Below, one piece after another: positions 25,870 to 34,918 of a stretch of DNA of 64,000 nt. The DNA lies in NCBI RefSeq assembly GCF_003008515.1, contig NZ_CP027668.1, positions 1,046,001 through 1,110,000 of the forward strand, written 5' to 3'. This DNA is from Phreatobacter cathodiphilus. GTDB taxonomy: Bacteria; Pseudomonadota; Alphaproteobacteria; Rhizobiales; Phreatobacteraceae. The translations under genes were made by a program, and so were the position numbers. Numbering within the stretch: the stretch's first letter is position 1; each line of letters starts with the position of its first letter. The notes beneath the pieces were generated by a model that worked only from the letters and a program-made list of their open reading frames with translations, was not told the DNA's origin and did no database searches.

Positions 25870-27174
25870 GTGACCCCTTCAGCCCGCCTGTCCGCTGCCA
25901 TCGAGGTCCTCGCCGATATCGAGGCGCGCCGGCGTCCCGCCCCGGACGCCCTGAAGGACTGGGGCCTCGCCCACCGTTTCGCCGGGTCGAAGGACCGCGC
26001 CGCCATCGCCAGTCTGGTCTATGACGCGCTGCGCCGCCGCGCCTCGGCGGCGCACGTCATGGGGGAGGCGGGCCCGCGGGCGGTGCTTCTCGGCGCCCTC
26101 GCCCTCGGCCGCGGCATGGACGTCGAGGCCATCGCAGGCCTGTGCACGGGCGAGCGCTTCGCGCCGGAGCCGCTGACGGCGGAGGAGCGGCGGCGCCTCG
26201 CCGCCCTCGACCTCTCCGGCGCCCCGCCGGCCGTGGCGGGCGACTTCCCGGACTGGCTGGCGGATGACCTCGCTGCCGCCTTCGGCGACCGGCTCGTGCC
26301 GGAGATGGCCGCCCTGGCGGAGCGCGCCCCCATCGACATCCGTGTCAACACGCTGAAGACCGAGCGCATGCGGCTCCTGCCGGAGCTCGCCCATCTCGGC
26401 CCCGAACTGACGCCCCATGCGCCCACCGGCCTGCGCTTCGGCCATGGCGAGGACGGCCGCGGCCCGACTCTTCAGGTGACGCCGGAATTCCTCAAGGGCC
26501 TGTTCGAGATCCAGGACGAGGGCTCGCAGCTCGTCGCCGCCCTGACCGGCGCCGGCCCCGACATGCAGGTCGTCGACCTCTGCGCCGGTGGCGGCGGCAA
26601 GACGCTGGAGCTGGCGGCGCTCATGGACAATTCCGGCCAGATCTACGCGACCGACGCCGATGCGCGCCGCCTCGCTCCCATCCACGATCGTCTCGCCCGC
26701 GCCGGCGTCCGCAACGTGCAGGTACGCACCCCCAAGGGCAGGGGAGACGAGCCGCTGGCCGACCTCGCCGGCAAGATCGATCTCGTTGTGGTGGATGCCC
26801 CCTGCACCGGCATCGGCACCTGGCGGCGCAACCCCGACACCAAGTGGCGGGTGCGCCCCGGCGCCCTCGACGAACGGATGAAGGACCAGGACCTCGTCCT
26901 CGACCGCGCGGCGAAGCTGGTGAAGAAGGGCGGCCGCATCGCCTACATCACCTGCTCGGTCATCCCGCGCGAGAACGACCAGCGCGTTGCCGCCTTCCTG
27001 AAGGGGAATCGCGACTTCACGGCCGTCGACCCCCGCGAGGTTCTGGCGCTTGCACCCGACACGCTCTCCGAGCGCGACGACCTCGTCACGCCCGCCGGCC
27101 TCGGCCTGCAGCTGTCGCCGCTCAGGACGAGGACGGACGGCTTCTATTGCGCGGTCCTGGAACGATCCCGATGA
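25870..27174 (+). CDS. rsmB: RsmB-family 16S rRNA m5C methyltransferase
   Basis: A 434-residue SAM-dependent methyltransferase. An N-terminal NusB-like helical region (about 1-130) precedes a Rossmann methyltransferase with DLCAGGGGKTLELAAL. Two active-site cysteines are visible: Cys312 in DAPCTGIGTWRRNPD and Cys362 in YITCSVIPREN. This pairing is diagnostic of the Fmu/NOL1/NOP2 family. The start is GTG 25870. The stop overlaps the start of the downstream CAP-domain gene. It lies between guaB and guaA, as is common in Rhizobiales. Confidence 0.9.
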   Translation: MTPSARLSAAIEVLADIEARRRPAPDALKDWGLAHRFAGSKDRAAIASLVYDALRRRASAAHVMGEAGPRAVLLGALALGRGMDVEAIAGLCTGERFAPEPLTAEERRRLAALDLSGAPPAVAGDFPDWLADDLAAAFGDRLVPEMAALAERAPIDIRVNTLKTERMRLLPELAHLGPELTPHAPTGLRFGHGEDGRGPTLQVTPEFLKGLFEIQDEGSQLVAALTGAGPDMQVVDLCAGGGGKTLELAALMDNSGQIYATDADARRLAPIHDRLARAGVRNVQVRTPKGRGDEPLADLAGKIDLVVVDAPCTGIGTWRRNPDTKWRVRPGALDERMKDQDLVLDRAAKLVKKGGRIAYITCSVIPRENDQRVAAFLKGNRDFTAVDPREVLALAPDTLSERDDLVTPAGLGLQLSPLRTRTDGFYCAVLERSR

Positions 27175-27632
27175 GCGGCCGACATCTCTCCCGCCGCCTC
27201 GTCCTGGCTGCTGCGCTCGGCGTCGCGCCGGTCGTCGCGCAGGCCCAGCCGGTCGCCCGCGTCTCCACGCGCGAGGCCGCGGCGGCGGCCCGCCTCATCA
27301 ATGCCTATCGGGCCAGCCGGCGGCTCGGCGCGTTGCGGGTCGATGCCCGCCTCAACGCGGTCGCCGCCGAACATGCCCGCGCCATGGCGGGGGTCGATCT
27401 CCTGTCCCACGACATCGGCGAGGCCTATGCGGTCCGGATGCGCCGGCACGGACTTCCCACGGCTTCGGAAAATCTCGGCTGGGGCTACGAGACGGTCGCC
27501 GAGGCGGTCACTGCCTGGCGCGCCTCGCCGCCGCACCACGCCAACCTGGTGAAGGCGCACGTCCGCATGGGTCTCGCCCGCGCCGTGGCGCCGGGCATGC
27601 GCCCCTACTGGGTGCTGGTCCTCGCCCCCTGA
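27171..27632 (+). CDS. Secreted CAP-domain (SCP-like) protein
   Basis: A 153-residue exported protein. The signal segment LSRRLVLAAALGVAPVVAQA may be of the Tat type, as it carries SRR. The CAP domain shows LINAYRASRRLGALRVDARL, AAEHARAMAGVDLLSHD, SENLGWGYETVAEAVTAW and HHANLVKAHVRMGLA. The two His of SHD and HHAN match the conserved CAP cleft. Bacterial members may act in the envelope, but no activity is established. It is translationally coupled to rsmB by ATGA overlap and ends 77 bases before guaA. Confidence 0.85.
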   Translation: MSGRHLSRRLVLAAALGVAPVVAQAQPVARVSTREAAAAARLINAYRASRRLGALRVDARLNAVAAEHARAMAGVDLLSHDIGEAYAVRMRRHGLPTASENLGWGYETVAEAVTAWRASPPHHANLVKAHVRMGLARAVAPGMRPYWVLVLAP

Positions 27633-27709
27633 CGTCCTGCTGCCATTCCCGTGTTGACGGCGCGAAGCCCGGACTTGCGCCATTCCCGGCATGGTCGTAA
27701 CGCAGGGCC

Positions 27710-29263
27710 ATGACCCAGCACGACTCCATTCTCATCATCGACTTCGGCTCGCAGGTGACCCAGCTCATCGCACGGCGCGTCCGCGAGGCGGGCGTCTATT
27801 GCGAGATCCATCCCTTCCAGTCGGCGGAAGCCGCCTATCGCAGGCTGAAGCCGAAGGGGGTCATCCTGTCCGGTGGCCCCGCCTCGGTCACGGAGGACTT
27901 CTCGCCCCGCGCCCCGCAGTTGATCTTCGACGAGAAGCTCCCCGTCTTCGGCATCTGCTACGGCGAGCAGACCATGGCCGAGCAGCTCGGCGGCAAGGTC
28001 GAGGCCGGCCATCACCGGGAGTTCGGCCGCGCCTTCCTCGAGGTGCAGAAGCCGAGCAAGCTGTTCGAGGGCGTCTGGGAGCCGGGCAGCCGTCACCAGG
28101 TATGGATGAGCCACGGCGACCGCGTGACCCGCCTGCCCGAGGGCTTTGAGGTGGTGGCGACCTCCGACAACGCCCCCTATGCCGCCATCGCCGACGAGAA
28201 GCGCAACTACTACGCCGTCCAGTTCCACCCGGAGGTCGTCCACACGCCGGACGGCGCCAAGCTCATCGGCAATTTCGTCCACAACATTGCCGGCGCGAAA
28301 TCCGACTGGACCATGTCGGCCTATCGTCAGGAGATGATCGCCAAGATCCGCGCCCAGGTCGGCAAGGGCAAGGTGATCTGCGGCCTGTCCGGCGGCGTCG
28401 ATTCCTCCGTCGCGGCCGTGCTCATCCACGAGGCCATCGGCGACCAGCTCACCTGCGTCTTCGTCGACCACGGCCTGATGCGCCAGAACGAGGCAAGGGA
28501 GGTCGTCGACCTCTTCCGCGGCCACTACAATATCCCGCTAGTCCACGTGGACGCGGCCGACCTCTTCCTCGGCGAACTCGCCGGGGTCACCGATCCGGAG
28601 ACCAAGCGCAAAACCATCGGCCGCCTCTTCATCGAGGTCTTCGAGAAGGAGGCCAAGGCCATCGGCGGCGCGGAGTTCCTCGCCCAGGGCACGCTCTATC
28701 CCGACGTGATCGAGAGCGTCTCCTTCACCGGCGGCCCCTCGGTCACCATCAAGAGCCACCACAATGTCGGCGGCCTGCCCGAGCGCATGAACATGAAGCT
28801 CGTGGAGCCGCTGCGCGAGCTCTTCAAGGACGAAGTGCGGGCGCTCGGCCGCGAGCTCGGCCTTCCCGACAGCTTCGTCGGCCGTCATCCCTTCCCGGGA
28901 CCGGGCCTCGCCATCCGCATCCCCGGCGACATCACGCGCGAGAAGCTCGACATCCTGCGCCAGGCGGACGCCATCTATCTCGACGAGATCCGCAAGGCCG
29001 GCCTCTACGACATCATCTGGCAGGCCTTCGCCGTGCTGCTCCCCGTGCGCACCGTCGGCGTCATGGGCGACGGACGCACCTACGACCACGTCTGTGCGCT
29101 TCGCGCCGTGACCTCCGTCGACGGCATGACCGCCGACTTCTACCCCTTCGACATGAACTTCCTCGGCCGCGCCGCCACCCGCATCATCAACGAGGTGCGC
29201 GGCATCAACCGGGTCGTCTATGACGTGACCTCGAAGCCGCCGGGGACCATCGAGTGGGAGTGA
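27710..29263 (+). CDS. guaA: GMP synthase (glutamine-hydrolysing)
   Basis: Converts XMP to GMP with glutamine and ATP. The 517-residue protein has a class I glutamine amidotransferase at 1-195 (Cys83 in FGICYGEQT, His in QFHPEVVHT), an ATP-pyrophosphatase domain with [11 protein letters not shown] at about 225, and a C-terminal dimerisation domain ending KPPGTIEWE. The sequence is complete and collinear with the family. Downstream, two small genes follow on the same strand. Confidence 0.97.
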   Translation: MTQHDSILIIDFGSQVTQLIARRVREAGVYCEIHPFQSAEAAYRRLKPKGVILSGGPASVTEDFSPRAPQLIFDEKLPVFGICYGEQTMAEQLGGKVEAGHHREFGRAFLEVQKPSKLFEGVWEPGSRHQVWMSHGDRVTRLPEGFEVVATSDNAPYAAIADEKRNYYAVQFHPEVVHTPDGAKLIGNFVHNIAGAKSDWTMSAYRQEMIAKIRAQVGKGKVICGLSGGVDSSVAAVLIHEAIGDQLTCVFVDHGLMRQNEAREVVDLFRGHYNIPLVHVDAADLFLGELAGVTDPETKRKTIGRLFIEVFEKEAKAIGGAEFLAQGTLYPDVIESVSFTGGPSVTIKSHHNVGGLPERMNMKLVEPLRELFKDEVRALGRELGLPDSFVGRHPFPGPGLAIRIPGDITREKLDILRQADAIYLDEIRKAGLYDIIWQAFAVLLPVRTVGVMGDGRTYDHVCALRAVTSVDGMTADFYPFDMNFLGRAATRIINEVRGINRVVYDVTSKPPGTIEWE

Positions 29264-29294
29264 GGCGGTCCATCCTGAAGGCGCCCGCGCTGCG

Positions 29295-29522
29295 ATGAGC
29301 CAGAAGTCGTCGACCCCGTCCCGCGAGCGCCGCATCAAGCGCATCTGCGTGCGCCAGGGCCTGCATCTGATGACGGCGCAGAAGCCCGACAAGCAGGTCC
29401 TGGCCCATGGCGGCTATATGCTGCGCGATGCCGAGACCATGGCCATCGTGCTGGGCGACAAGGGCTATCTCTTCTCCGCCGACCTCGACGACGTCGAGGC
29501 CTATCTCGACGCCCTGGAATGA
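29295..29522 (+). CDS. Small hypothetical protein (75 aa)
   Basis: A 75-residue soluble protein with a basic N-terminus (RERRIKRICVRQGLHL) and an acidic C-terminus (SADLDDVEAYLDALE). It starts 31 bases after guaA and ends 10 bases before an ArsC-like gene, so all three may be cotranscribed. No family was recognised. Confidence 0.6.
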   Translation: MSQKSSTPSRERRIKRICVRQGLHLMTAQKPDKQVLAHGGYMLRDAETMAIVLGDKGYLFSADLDDVEAYLDALE

Positions 29523-29532
29523 GGCGAGCCCG

Positions 29533-29883
29533 ATGACTGTGACGATCTACGGGATCACCACCTGCGACACCGTCCGCAAGGCGAGGACCTGGCTCGACCA
29601 GAAGGGCATCACCTACCACTTCCACGACTTCCGCAAGGACGGGCTGGATGCCGCACGTCTGGGCGGCTGGCTCGACGGGCTCGGCTGGGAGACGGTGCTG
29701 AACCGCGCCGGCACCTCCTTCCGCGCGCTTCCCGAGGCGGAGCGCACGGGCCTCGACCGCGACAAGGCGGCGGCGCTGATCCTCGCCAACCCCACGCTGG
29801 TGAAGCGCCCGGTTCTGGATGCGGACGGCAGGGTCACCGTCGGCTTCAAGCCGGACACCTACGCGGCTCTCTTCAGCCGCTGA
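29533..29883 (+). CDS. ArsC/Spx-family (YffB-like) thioredoxin-fold protein
   Basis: A 116-residue protein of the ArsC family. TIYGITTCDTVRKARTWL carries a single N-terminal Cys, and NPTLVKRPVL is the conserved Arg-containing strand. The ending GFKPDTYAALF is typical of YffB. It lacks the second Cys expected of an arsenate reductase working with thioredoxin. It is more likely a glutathione-dependent reductase of unknown substrate. Its last 11 bases overlap the convergent gene. Confidence 0.85.
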   Translation: MTVTIYGITTCDTVRKARTWLDQKGITYHFHDFRKDGLDAARLGGWLDGLGWETVLNRAGTSFRALPEAERTGLDRDKAAALILANPTLVKRPVLDADGRVTVGFKPDTYAALFSR

Positions 29884-30370
29884 CGCCGGCCGCTGGCCCC
29901 CGGTCCCGCAGCGCCACCCACAGGCCGAGCCCGCAGCCGGCCGCAGCCGTGACAAAGGGCGCCCAGGACGCTGCGAGCGCCCATCCATAGCTTGTAAAGT
30001 ACGGCGTGCCTCTGAGCTGGTAGAAGGCGAAGAGCCCGAGCACCGCCGCTCCATAGCCGCCGACGAGGCCGAGCCCGCCGCCGATGGCCGCGCGGACGCC
30101 CCGCGGGGCAGGTTGGCGCGGCGCGACGTCGCCGCCCTCGCGGCGGAGTTCCCGCCGCCGCGTCACCACGGCCGCCGTCGCGCCGGTGGCGAGCGCGGTG
30201 AGGCAGGCGACGAAGGGGCCGATGACGAAGACCAGCCCCATGGCCGCGGCGCCCTCGCGCTGCGACACATCGAAGACCTCGAACAGGACGAGCCCGATCG
30301 CCACCGCCGCGAGGAATCCGCCGACGAGGCCGATCACCGCCCAGAGCAGGGCCCAACCGAATATGCGCAT
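29873..30370 (-). CDS. Integral membrane hypothetical protein (165 aa)
   Basis: A 165-residue protein with about four hydrophobic segments (near 8-30, 45-65, 92-112 and 128-150) and a short cytoplasmic Arg-rich loop (RRRELRREGGD). No family was recognised. Its 3' end overlaps the ArsC-like gene by 11 bases, tail to tail. Confidence 0.65.
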   Translation of the reverse strand: MRIFGWALLWAVIGLVGGFLAAVAIGLVLFEVFDVSQREGAAAMGLVFVIGPFVACLTALATGATAAVVTRRRELRREGGDVAPRQPAPRGVRAAIGGGLGLVGGYGAAVLGLFAFYQLRGTPYFTSYGWALAASWAPFVTAAAGCGLGLWVALRDRGPAAGVSG

Positions 30371-30481
30371 CGACAGTCCTCCGCCGTCGTCTCCGGCGCA
30401 GGCCTGATTAGGACGCGTGCGTTGCCGGGCCGTGGCTCGCGCCCGGCCCCGTGTTTCGGAATGGAAGGAAAGGGCGGGCGC

Positions 30482-31051
30482 TCAGGGCGCGCGGGCGGGC
30501 CGCGGTGCCGGCAGCGGCGCAAAGCCGATGGCGGCAGAGGGCAGGGGGGCCTCCTCGGTCGCCGCCGGAACTGTGGCCGGGGGCGCCGCCGACAGCGAGA
30601 TCGTGCGCGGCGCGGTGGCGGGAGGCGCCTGCATCTGGATCGGCGGCGGGCCCGCCGGGGCAGCGGCGACCGGCGGCGGGGCCGGATCGGCCGGCACGAT
30701 GACCCGCGCCTGGACCTTGTTCGGGTCGGCCTCCGTGCCCGGCAGCGTGACCGGCCTCGACTGGCTGGAGGCGAGCGCCGGAGCCTCGGGCGCCGGCGGC
30801 GGTGCAGCCGGAAGCAGGACCGGCGCGAGTTCGGCCTGGATCATCTCGCGGTTGGCGAGGGTGAACACCGCGGCCGATCCGCCGGCGAGGGCGATGGCGA
30901 AGACCGTGAAGGCGAGACGTCGCCAGCGCGCACCGCGCAGGCGGCGGGCCATCGCGCGTTCGCGCGCCGGGTCATAGGCCGTCGCGAAATCATCCGCGTC
31001 GTTCGGGAGGGTCTGCGCTGCGTCGGGCAATGTCACTGGAACGTGTTTCAT
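30482..31051 (-). CDS. Single-pass membrane protein with Pro/Ala-rich periplasmic region
   Basis: A 189-residue protein. A charged N-terminus precedes one membrane segment at about 46-66 (LAFTVFAIALAGGSAAVFTL). The rest is low-complexity Pro/Ala-rich sequence (LLPAAPPPAPEAPAL, PPPVAAAPAGPPP). The topology is like an envelope linker or scaffold, but no domain is visible. It is divergent from the YfgM-like gene. Confidence 0.65.
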   Translation of the reverse strand: MKHVPVTLPDAAQTLPNDADDFATAYDPARERAMARRLRGARWRRLAFTVFAIALAGGSAAVFTLANREMIQAELAPVLLPAAPPPAPEAPALASSQSRPVTLPGTEADPNKVQARVIVPADPAPPPVAAAPAGPPPIQMQAPPATAPRTISLSAAPPATVPAATEEAPLPSAAIGFAPLPAPRPARAP

Positions 31052-31352
31052 TCGACCAAGGGCAGGTGATGCAATGGACCGCTACCACGTCCCGCCGCGG
31101 CGAGAAAGCTTCAGGACGATGGCGATGAAAGCTCCCCCTGAATGATCTCCAAATGTGGCGGGGATGGGGAGCCGGCGGAATTTGTCGGCGGCCGCCACGA
31201 ATCCGCCGCCGGAGCCCCCGATCAGCAGGCCTCGCGCCTCCCGCCGCCGCGCTCGTGCCGCGTTTGCGTCGGACAGGGGGAGTTGATAGGTTCCGCCGCT
31301 TCCGACAGGGGCTTGCGCGACCCGCATCGGGGCACCGCAGCTGGATGAGACC
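31052..31352. other. Divergent intergenic region
   Basis: 301 bases between two divergent genes. It must hold both promoters, but no convincing -35/-10 pair was seen. No long repeat or extra gene was recognised. Confidence 0.4.
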
Positions 31353-32000
31353 ATGGCCGATATTTTCGACGAAGTAGAAGAAGACCTGCGCCGGGCGCGG
31401 TTCGAAAGGCTGTGGTCGAAATACTGGCCCGTCATGCTCGGCTTCGCCGTGGTGGTCGTGGTGGTCGTCGGCGGCTGGCGCTTCTACGACTATCTCCAGG
31501 CTCAGCGATCCGCCGCCGCCGGCGCGAAGTTCGAGGCGGCGCTGCGCCTGTCCCGCACCAGCGGCAGCGAGGCGGAGCAGCAGTTCGCCGCCCTCGCCTC
31601 CGACGCGCCGTCGGGTTACCGGATCCTCGCCCGCTTCCGTCAGGCGACCGAGCTCGCCGCGCGCGACAAGGCGGCCGGGGCCGCCGCCTTCGACGCCCTC
31701 GCCGCCGACGGCGGCATCGGCCCTGTTCTGCAGGACCTCGCCCGCCTGCGCGCCGCCTATGCCCTGGTCGACAGTGCGCCGCCGGCCGAACTCGTCCGCC
31801 GCGCCGAGCCGCTCGCCTCCGCCGACGGCCCCTTCCGCCACTCGGCGCGGGAGATTCTCGCCCTCGCCGCGCTCAAGGCGGGTGATCGCCCGGCGGCCGA
31901 GCGCTGGATCAAGGCCATCCAGGACGACCGCGAGACGCCCCAGGGGGTGCGCGGCCGCGCCGACCTCATGTCCACCGTCTTCTCCGCCAGCGGCAGCTGA
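31353..32000 (+). CDS. YfgM-like tetratricopeptide membrane protein
   Basis: A 215-residue protein. A short N-terminal cytoplasmic part ([21 protein letters not shown]) and one membrane helix [20 protein letters not shown] precede an Ala-rich alpha-helical periplasmic domain of TPR type. The alphaproteobacterial YfgM-like family starts with the same DEVxEDLRRxR pattern and lies upstream of bamB and der. E. coli YfgM works at the Sec translocon with chaperones; the same role is inferred here. Confidence 0.85.
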   Translation: MADIFDEVEEDLRRARFERLWSKYWPVMLGFAVVVVVVVGGWRFYDYLQAQRSAAAGAKFEAALRLSRTSGSEAEQQFAALASDAPSGYRILARFRQATELAARDKAAGAAAFDALAADGGIGPVLQDLARLRAAYALVDSAPPAELVRRAEPLASADGPFRHSAREILALAALKAGDRPAAERWIKAIQDDRETPQGVRGRADLMSTVFSASGS

Positions 32001-32020
32001 GCGCTTTCGGGAACAACGCT

Positions 32021-32287
32021 ATGACCATCGATCGACCCGACCGCCGACTGATCCTGCGCACCGGCATGCTCGCCGCCCTCGGCCTCGGCCTCGCCGGGTG
32101 CGAGACGCTGCAGGACCTTCCCTCCATGTTCGAGCGCCGCCAGCCGCCGCTCGCCGGCGACCGCCGCGCCGTCTTCCCCGAAGGCGTCCCCGGCATCGAT
32201 CGGTCGATCCAGCAGCCCGCCAACTCGCCCGTCGGCGCCGCACCGCCGCCCGAGCCTGCGCCGTCGGCGCCGGCGCGCGGCCGCTGA
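32021..32287 (+). CDS. Short lipoprotein in the usual bamB position
   Basis: An 88-residue lipoprotein. A signal peptide with lipobox LGLAGC is followed by [20 protein letters not shown] and [13 protein letters not shown], then a Pro/Ala-rich tail. In related genomes bamB, encoding a beta-propeller subunit of the outer-membrane assembly machinery, often lies between the YfgM-like gene and der. The segment [16 protein letters not shown] resembles the region just after the lipid anchor of BamB, but no propeller follows and the frame ends normally. The gene starts 20 bases after the YfgM-like stop and ends 17 before der. Confidence 0.7.
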   Translation: MTIDRPDRRLILRTGMLAALGLGLAGCETLQDLPSMFERRQPPLAGDRRAVFPEGVPGIDRSIQQPANSPVGAAPPPEPAPSAPARGR

Positions 32288-32304
32288 CCCGCATCGCACC
32301 CCTC

Positions 32305-33711
32305 ATGACCTTCACGCTCGCCATCGTCGGCCGGCCCAATGTCGGCAAGTCGACGCTGTTCAACCGTCTCGTCGGCAAGCGCATCGCGCTGGTCGACGAC
32401 CGGCCGGGCGTGACCCGCGACCGCCGCGAGGGCGAGGCGAGCCTGGGCGACCTCGAGTTCACCATCATCGACACGGCCGGCCTCGAGGACACCCGCGAGG
32501 GCAGCCTCGAGAGCCGCATGCGGGCGCAGACCGAGGAAGCCATCCGCCTCGCCGACGCCGTGCTCTTCATGATCGACGCCCGCATCGGCCTCACCCCCGA
32601 CGACCGCTCCTTCGCCGAGCTCGTGCGCAAGTCGGGCAAGCCGGTGATCCTCGCCGCCAACAAGAGCGAGGGGAAGGTCGGCATGGCCGGCGCCTACGAG
32701 GCCTTCGGCCTCGGCCTCGGCGATCCCGTGCCGCTTTCGGCCGAGCACGGCGAAGGCATCAACGAGCTCTACGAGGCCCTCGCCGCCCTCATGCCGCCGC
32801 CGGTCTTCGCCGACGAGGACGAGGACGAGCAGGCGGAGGACGACCTGCCCGCCGGCGACCAGGAGGCGCCGCCCGAGGACCTGTCGAAGCCGATTCCGGT
32901 GGCCATCGTCGGCCGACCGAATGCCGGCAAGTCCACCCTCGTCAACGCCCTCATCGGCGAGGACCGCCTGCTCACCGGCCCGGAGGCCGGCATCACCCGC
33001 GATTCCATCTCCGTCGACTGGGAGTGGGGCGGCCGCAAGTTCCGCCTCGTCGACACGGCGGGCCTGAGGAAGCGGGCGCGCATCGAGGACAAGCTGGAGA
33101 AGCTCTCCGTCGCCGACGCGCTGCGCTCCATCCGCTTCGCCGAAGTGGTGGTCGTCTGCATGGACGCCACCAAGCCCTTCGAGGACCAGGACCTCAGGAT
33201 CGCCGACCTCGCCTCCAAGGAGGGCAGGGCGGTGGTCCTCGCCTTCACCAAATGGGACCTTGTGCCGCACAAGGGCGGCAAGGCGGCGAAGCTGCGCGAG
33301 GAGACCGATCACTGGCTGCCGCAGATCAAGGGCTGCCCCGTCGTCGCCAACTCGGCCGAGACCGGACAGGGCCTCGACCGGCTGATGCAGGCGATCCTCG
33401 ATGCCCGGGTGCCGTGGCAGAAGCGCATCTCCACCAGCACGCTGGTGCGCTGGCTGCAGGAGACTATCGACCACCATCCGCCGCCGGCGGTCACCGGCCG
33501 CCGCATCAAGCTGCGCTACATGACGCAGGCCAAGACGCGGCCGCCGACCTTCGTCGCCTTCTGCTCGCGCCCCGAGGCGCTGCCCGAGAGCTATCTGCGC
33601 TATCTGGTCAACGGCCTGCGGGAGAGCTTCGACCTCCAGGGCACCCCGATCCGCTTCCACCTGAAGAAGACGGACAATCCCTACGAGGAAAAGGGCCGGA
33701 AGATCCGGTAG
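32305..33711 (+). CDS. der: GTPase Der (EngA), ribosome assembly
   Basis: An essential double-GTPase for 50S subunit assembly, 468 residues. The first G domain begins [15 protein letters not shown], with DTAGLED as switch II. The second starts at about residue 203 with [15 protein letters not shown], with [13 protein letters not shown] and TKWD. The linker between them is acidic ([12 protein letters not shown]). The C-terminal KH-like domain contains [12 protein letters not shown] and ends [18 protein letters not shown]. All motifs are intact. Confidence 0.97.
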   Translation: MTFTLAIVGRPNVGKSTLFNRLVGKRIALVDDRPGVTRDRREGEASLGDLEFTIIDTAGLEDTREGSLESRMRAQTEEAIRLADAVLFMIDARIGLTPDDRSFAELVRKSGKPVILAANKSEGKVGMAGAYEAFGLGLGDPVPLSAEHGEGINELYEALAALMPPPVFADEDEDEQAEDDLPAGDQEAPPEDLSKPIPVAIVGRPNAGKSTLVNALIGEDRLLTGPEAGITRDSISVDWEWGGRKFRLVDTAGLRKRARIEDKLEKLSVADALRSIRFAEVVVVCMDATKPFEDQDLRIADLASKEGRAVVLAFTKWDLVPHKGGKAAKLREETDHWLPQIKGCPVVANSAETGQGLDRLMQAILDARVPWQKRISTSTLVRWLQETIDHHPPPAVTGRRIKLRYMTQAKTRPPTFVAFCSRPEALPESYLRYLVNGLRESFDLQGTPIRFHLKKTDNPYEEKGRKIR

Positions 33712-33741
33712 AGGGCGTCGCCGGCGCGCTGCCGTCCGATT

Positions 33742-34353
33742 TCAATACCCCAGGGTGAACCGCATGCGCGCGTGCTTGCCCGTCTCCAGTTCGTCCACCA
33801 TCGCCACCGCGAAGTCCTCGGCCGAGATGGCGCTGTTGCCGGCGGCGTCCACGATCAACTGGTCGGTCCCGAGCCGGAAGCGCCCGGTGCGCTCGCCCGG
33901 CTGGATCACCGCGGCGGGCGAGAGGAAGGTCCAGTTGAGCGCCGGCTCGGCCTTCAGCTTGTCCAGGAAGGCGCCGCCGGCCTTGGCCTCGCCGAGGTAG
34001 AGCGCCGGGAACTGCGGCGTGTCGAAGAGCTTCACGCCGGGAGCGACCTCGAGGCTGCCGGCGCCGCCCACGACCAGATAGCGCGCCACGCCCGAAGCCT
34101 TGGCGGCACCGATCAACGTGTCGGCGTCGGAGGCGAGATAATGCACCGACGAGATGACCGCGTCGTGGCCGGCATAGGCGGCGGCGAGCGCCTTTCCGTC
34201 GAAGGCGTCTACGGCCCTGGCGGTTACGCCGGGCAGGGCGGCGATCTTCGCGGTGTCGCGGGCAAGCGCCGTCACCTGGTGGCCGCGGGCCGAGAGTTCG
34301 GCGAGGATGCGCGATCCGACCATGCCGGAGGCGCCGAGGAGAGCGACTTTCAT
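33742..34353 (-). CDS. NAD(P)-binding protein (YwnB/atypical SDR type)
   Basis: A 203-residue protein with a Rossmann motif LLGASGMVGSRI at the N-terminus and a later block ARYLVVGGAGSLEVAPG. The pattern matches NmrA/YwnB-like NAD(P)H-binding proteins. The catalytic Tyr-x3-Lys of classical SDRs is absent. The start at 34353 opens directly on the Rossmann strand. It is divergent from an HxlR regulator and probably its target. The reaction is unknown; redox or quinone stress is a usual context. Confidence 0.85.
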   Translation of the reverse strand: MKVALLGASGMVGSRILAELSARGHQVTALARDTAKIAALPGVTARAVDAFDGKALAAAYAGHDAVISSVHYLASDADTLIGAAKASGVARYLVVGGAGSLEVAPGVKLFDTPQFPALYLGEAKAGGAFLDKLKAEPALNWTFLSPAAVIQPGERTGRFRLGTDQLIVDAAGNSAISAEDFAVAMVDELETGKHARMRFTLGY

Positions 34354-34367
34354 CGAGGATGTCCCTA

Positions 34368-34379
34368 TGGTAGTTACCA
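34368..34379. promoter_or_regulatory. Putative HxlR operator palindrome
   Basis: TGGTA-GT-TACCA is a perfect inverted repeat, 14 bases upstream of the minus-strand start and 79 bases from the hxlR start. It is placed to block transcription of the oxidoreductase gene. The binding protein is inferred. Confidence 0.45.
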
Positions 34380-34458
34380 ATGGAGACCAGATAGCTGCTG
34401 GAGAGCGCCTGCGTAAGAAGGCACTTTCCGCTCACGAGGTCACCGGGAAGGAACCGCC

Positions 34459-34884
34459 ATGGCCGCGACGATCAGGATCGAGGAACCCGCAAAGGCGATG
34501 GGCGCGAGCGCCCATCTTTCGCCCGACGTCTTCGCGGCCGATTGCCCCACCCGCCGCGTCCTCGACCGGATCGGCGACAAATGGGCGGTGCTGATCCTGA
34601 TCCTGCTGGCCCGCGGCACCACGCGCTTCAACGAGCTGCGGCGTCTCATCGACGGCATCTCGCAGAAGATGCTGTCGCAGACTCTGAAGAGCCTGGAGCG
34701 CGACGGCCTCGTCTCCCGCCGCGTCATCCCCACCGTGCCGGTGGCGGTGGAATATGCGATCACGCCGCTGGGGCGGACGCTGCACGATGCGGTCGATCCG
34801 CTGCGCATCTGGGCCGAGACCCATATCGCCGCCGTGGAGGCGGCGCAGAAGCGCTACGACGGGGGCGGGCAGGCCAGCGCCTGA
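34459..34884 (+). CDS. HxlR-family transcriptional regulator
   Basis: A 141-residue winged-helix regulator. CPTRRVLDRIGDKWAVLILI is the family signature, with Cys29 as a possible redox sensor. It is followed by TRFNELRRLIDGISQKMLSQ and TLKSLERDGLVSRR (recognition helix) and VEYAITPLGRTL (wing). HxlR proteins of the YodB/QorR kind respond to quinones or thiol stress and control adjacent oxidoreductases. The divergent NAD(P)-binding gene fits that model. Confidence 0.92.
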   Translation: MAATIRIEEPAKAMGASAHLSPDVFAADCPTRRVLDRIGDKWAVLILILLARGTTRFNELRRLIDGISQKMLSQTLKSLERDGLVSRRVIPTVPVAVEYAITPLGRTLHDAVDPLRIWAETHIAAVEAAQKRYDGGGQASA

Positions 34885-34918
34885 GCGACGGCACTCTCGT
34901 GAGACGTCCGGAGCCGCC

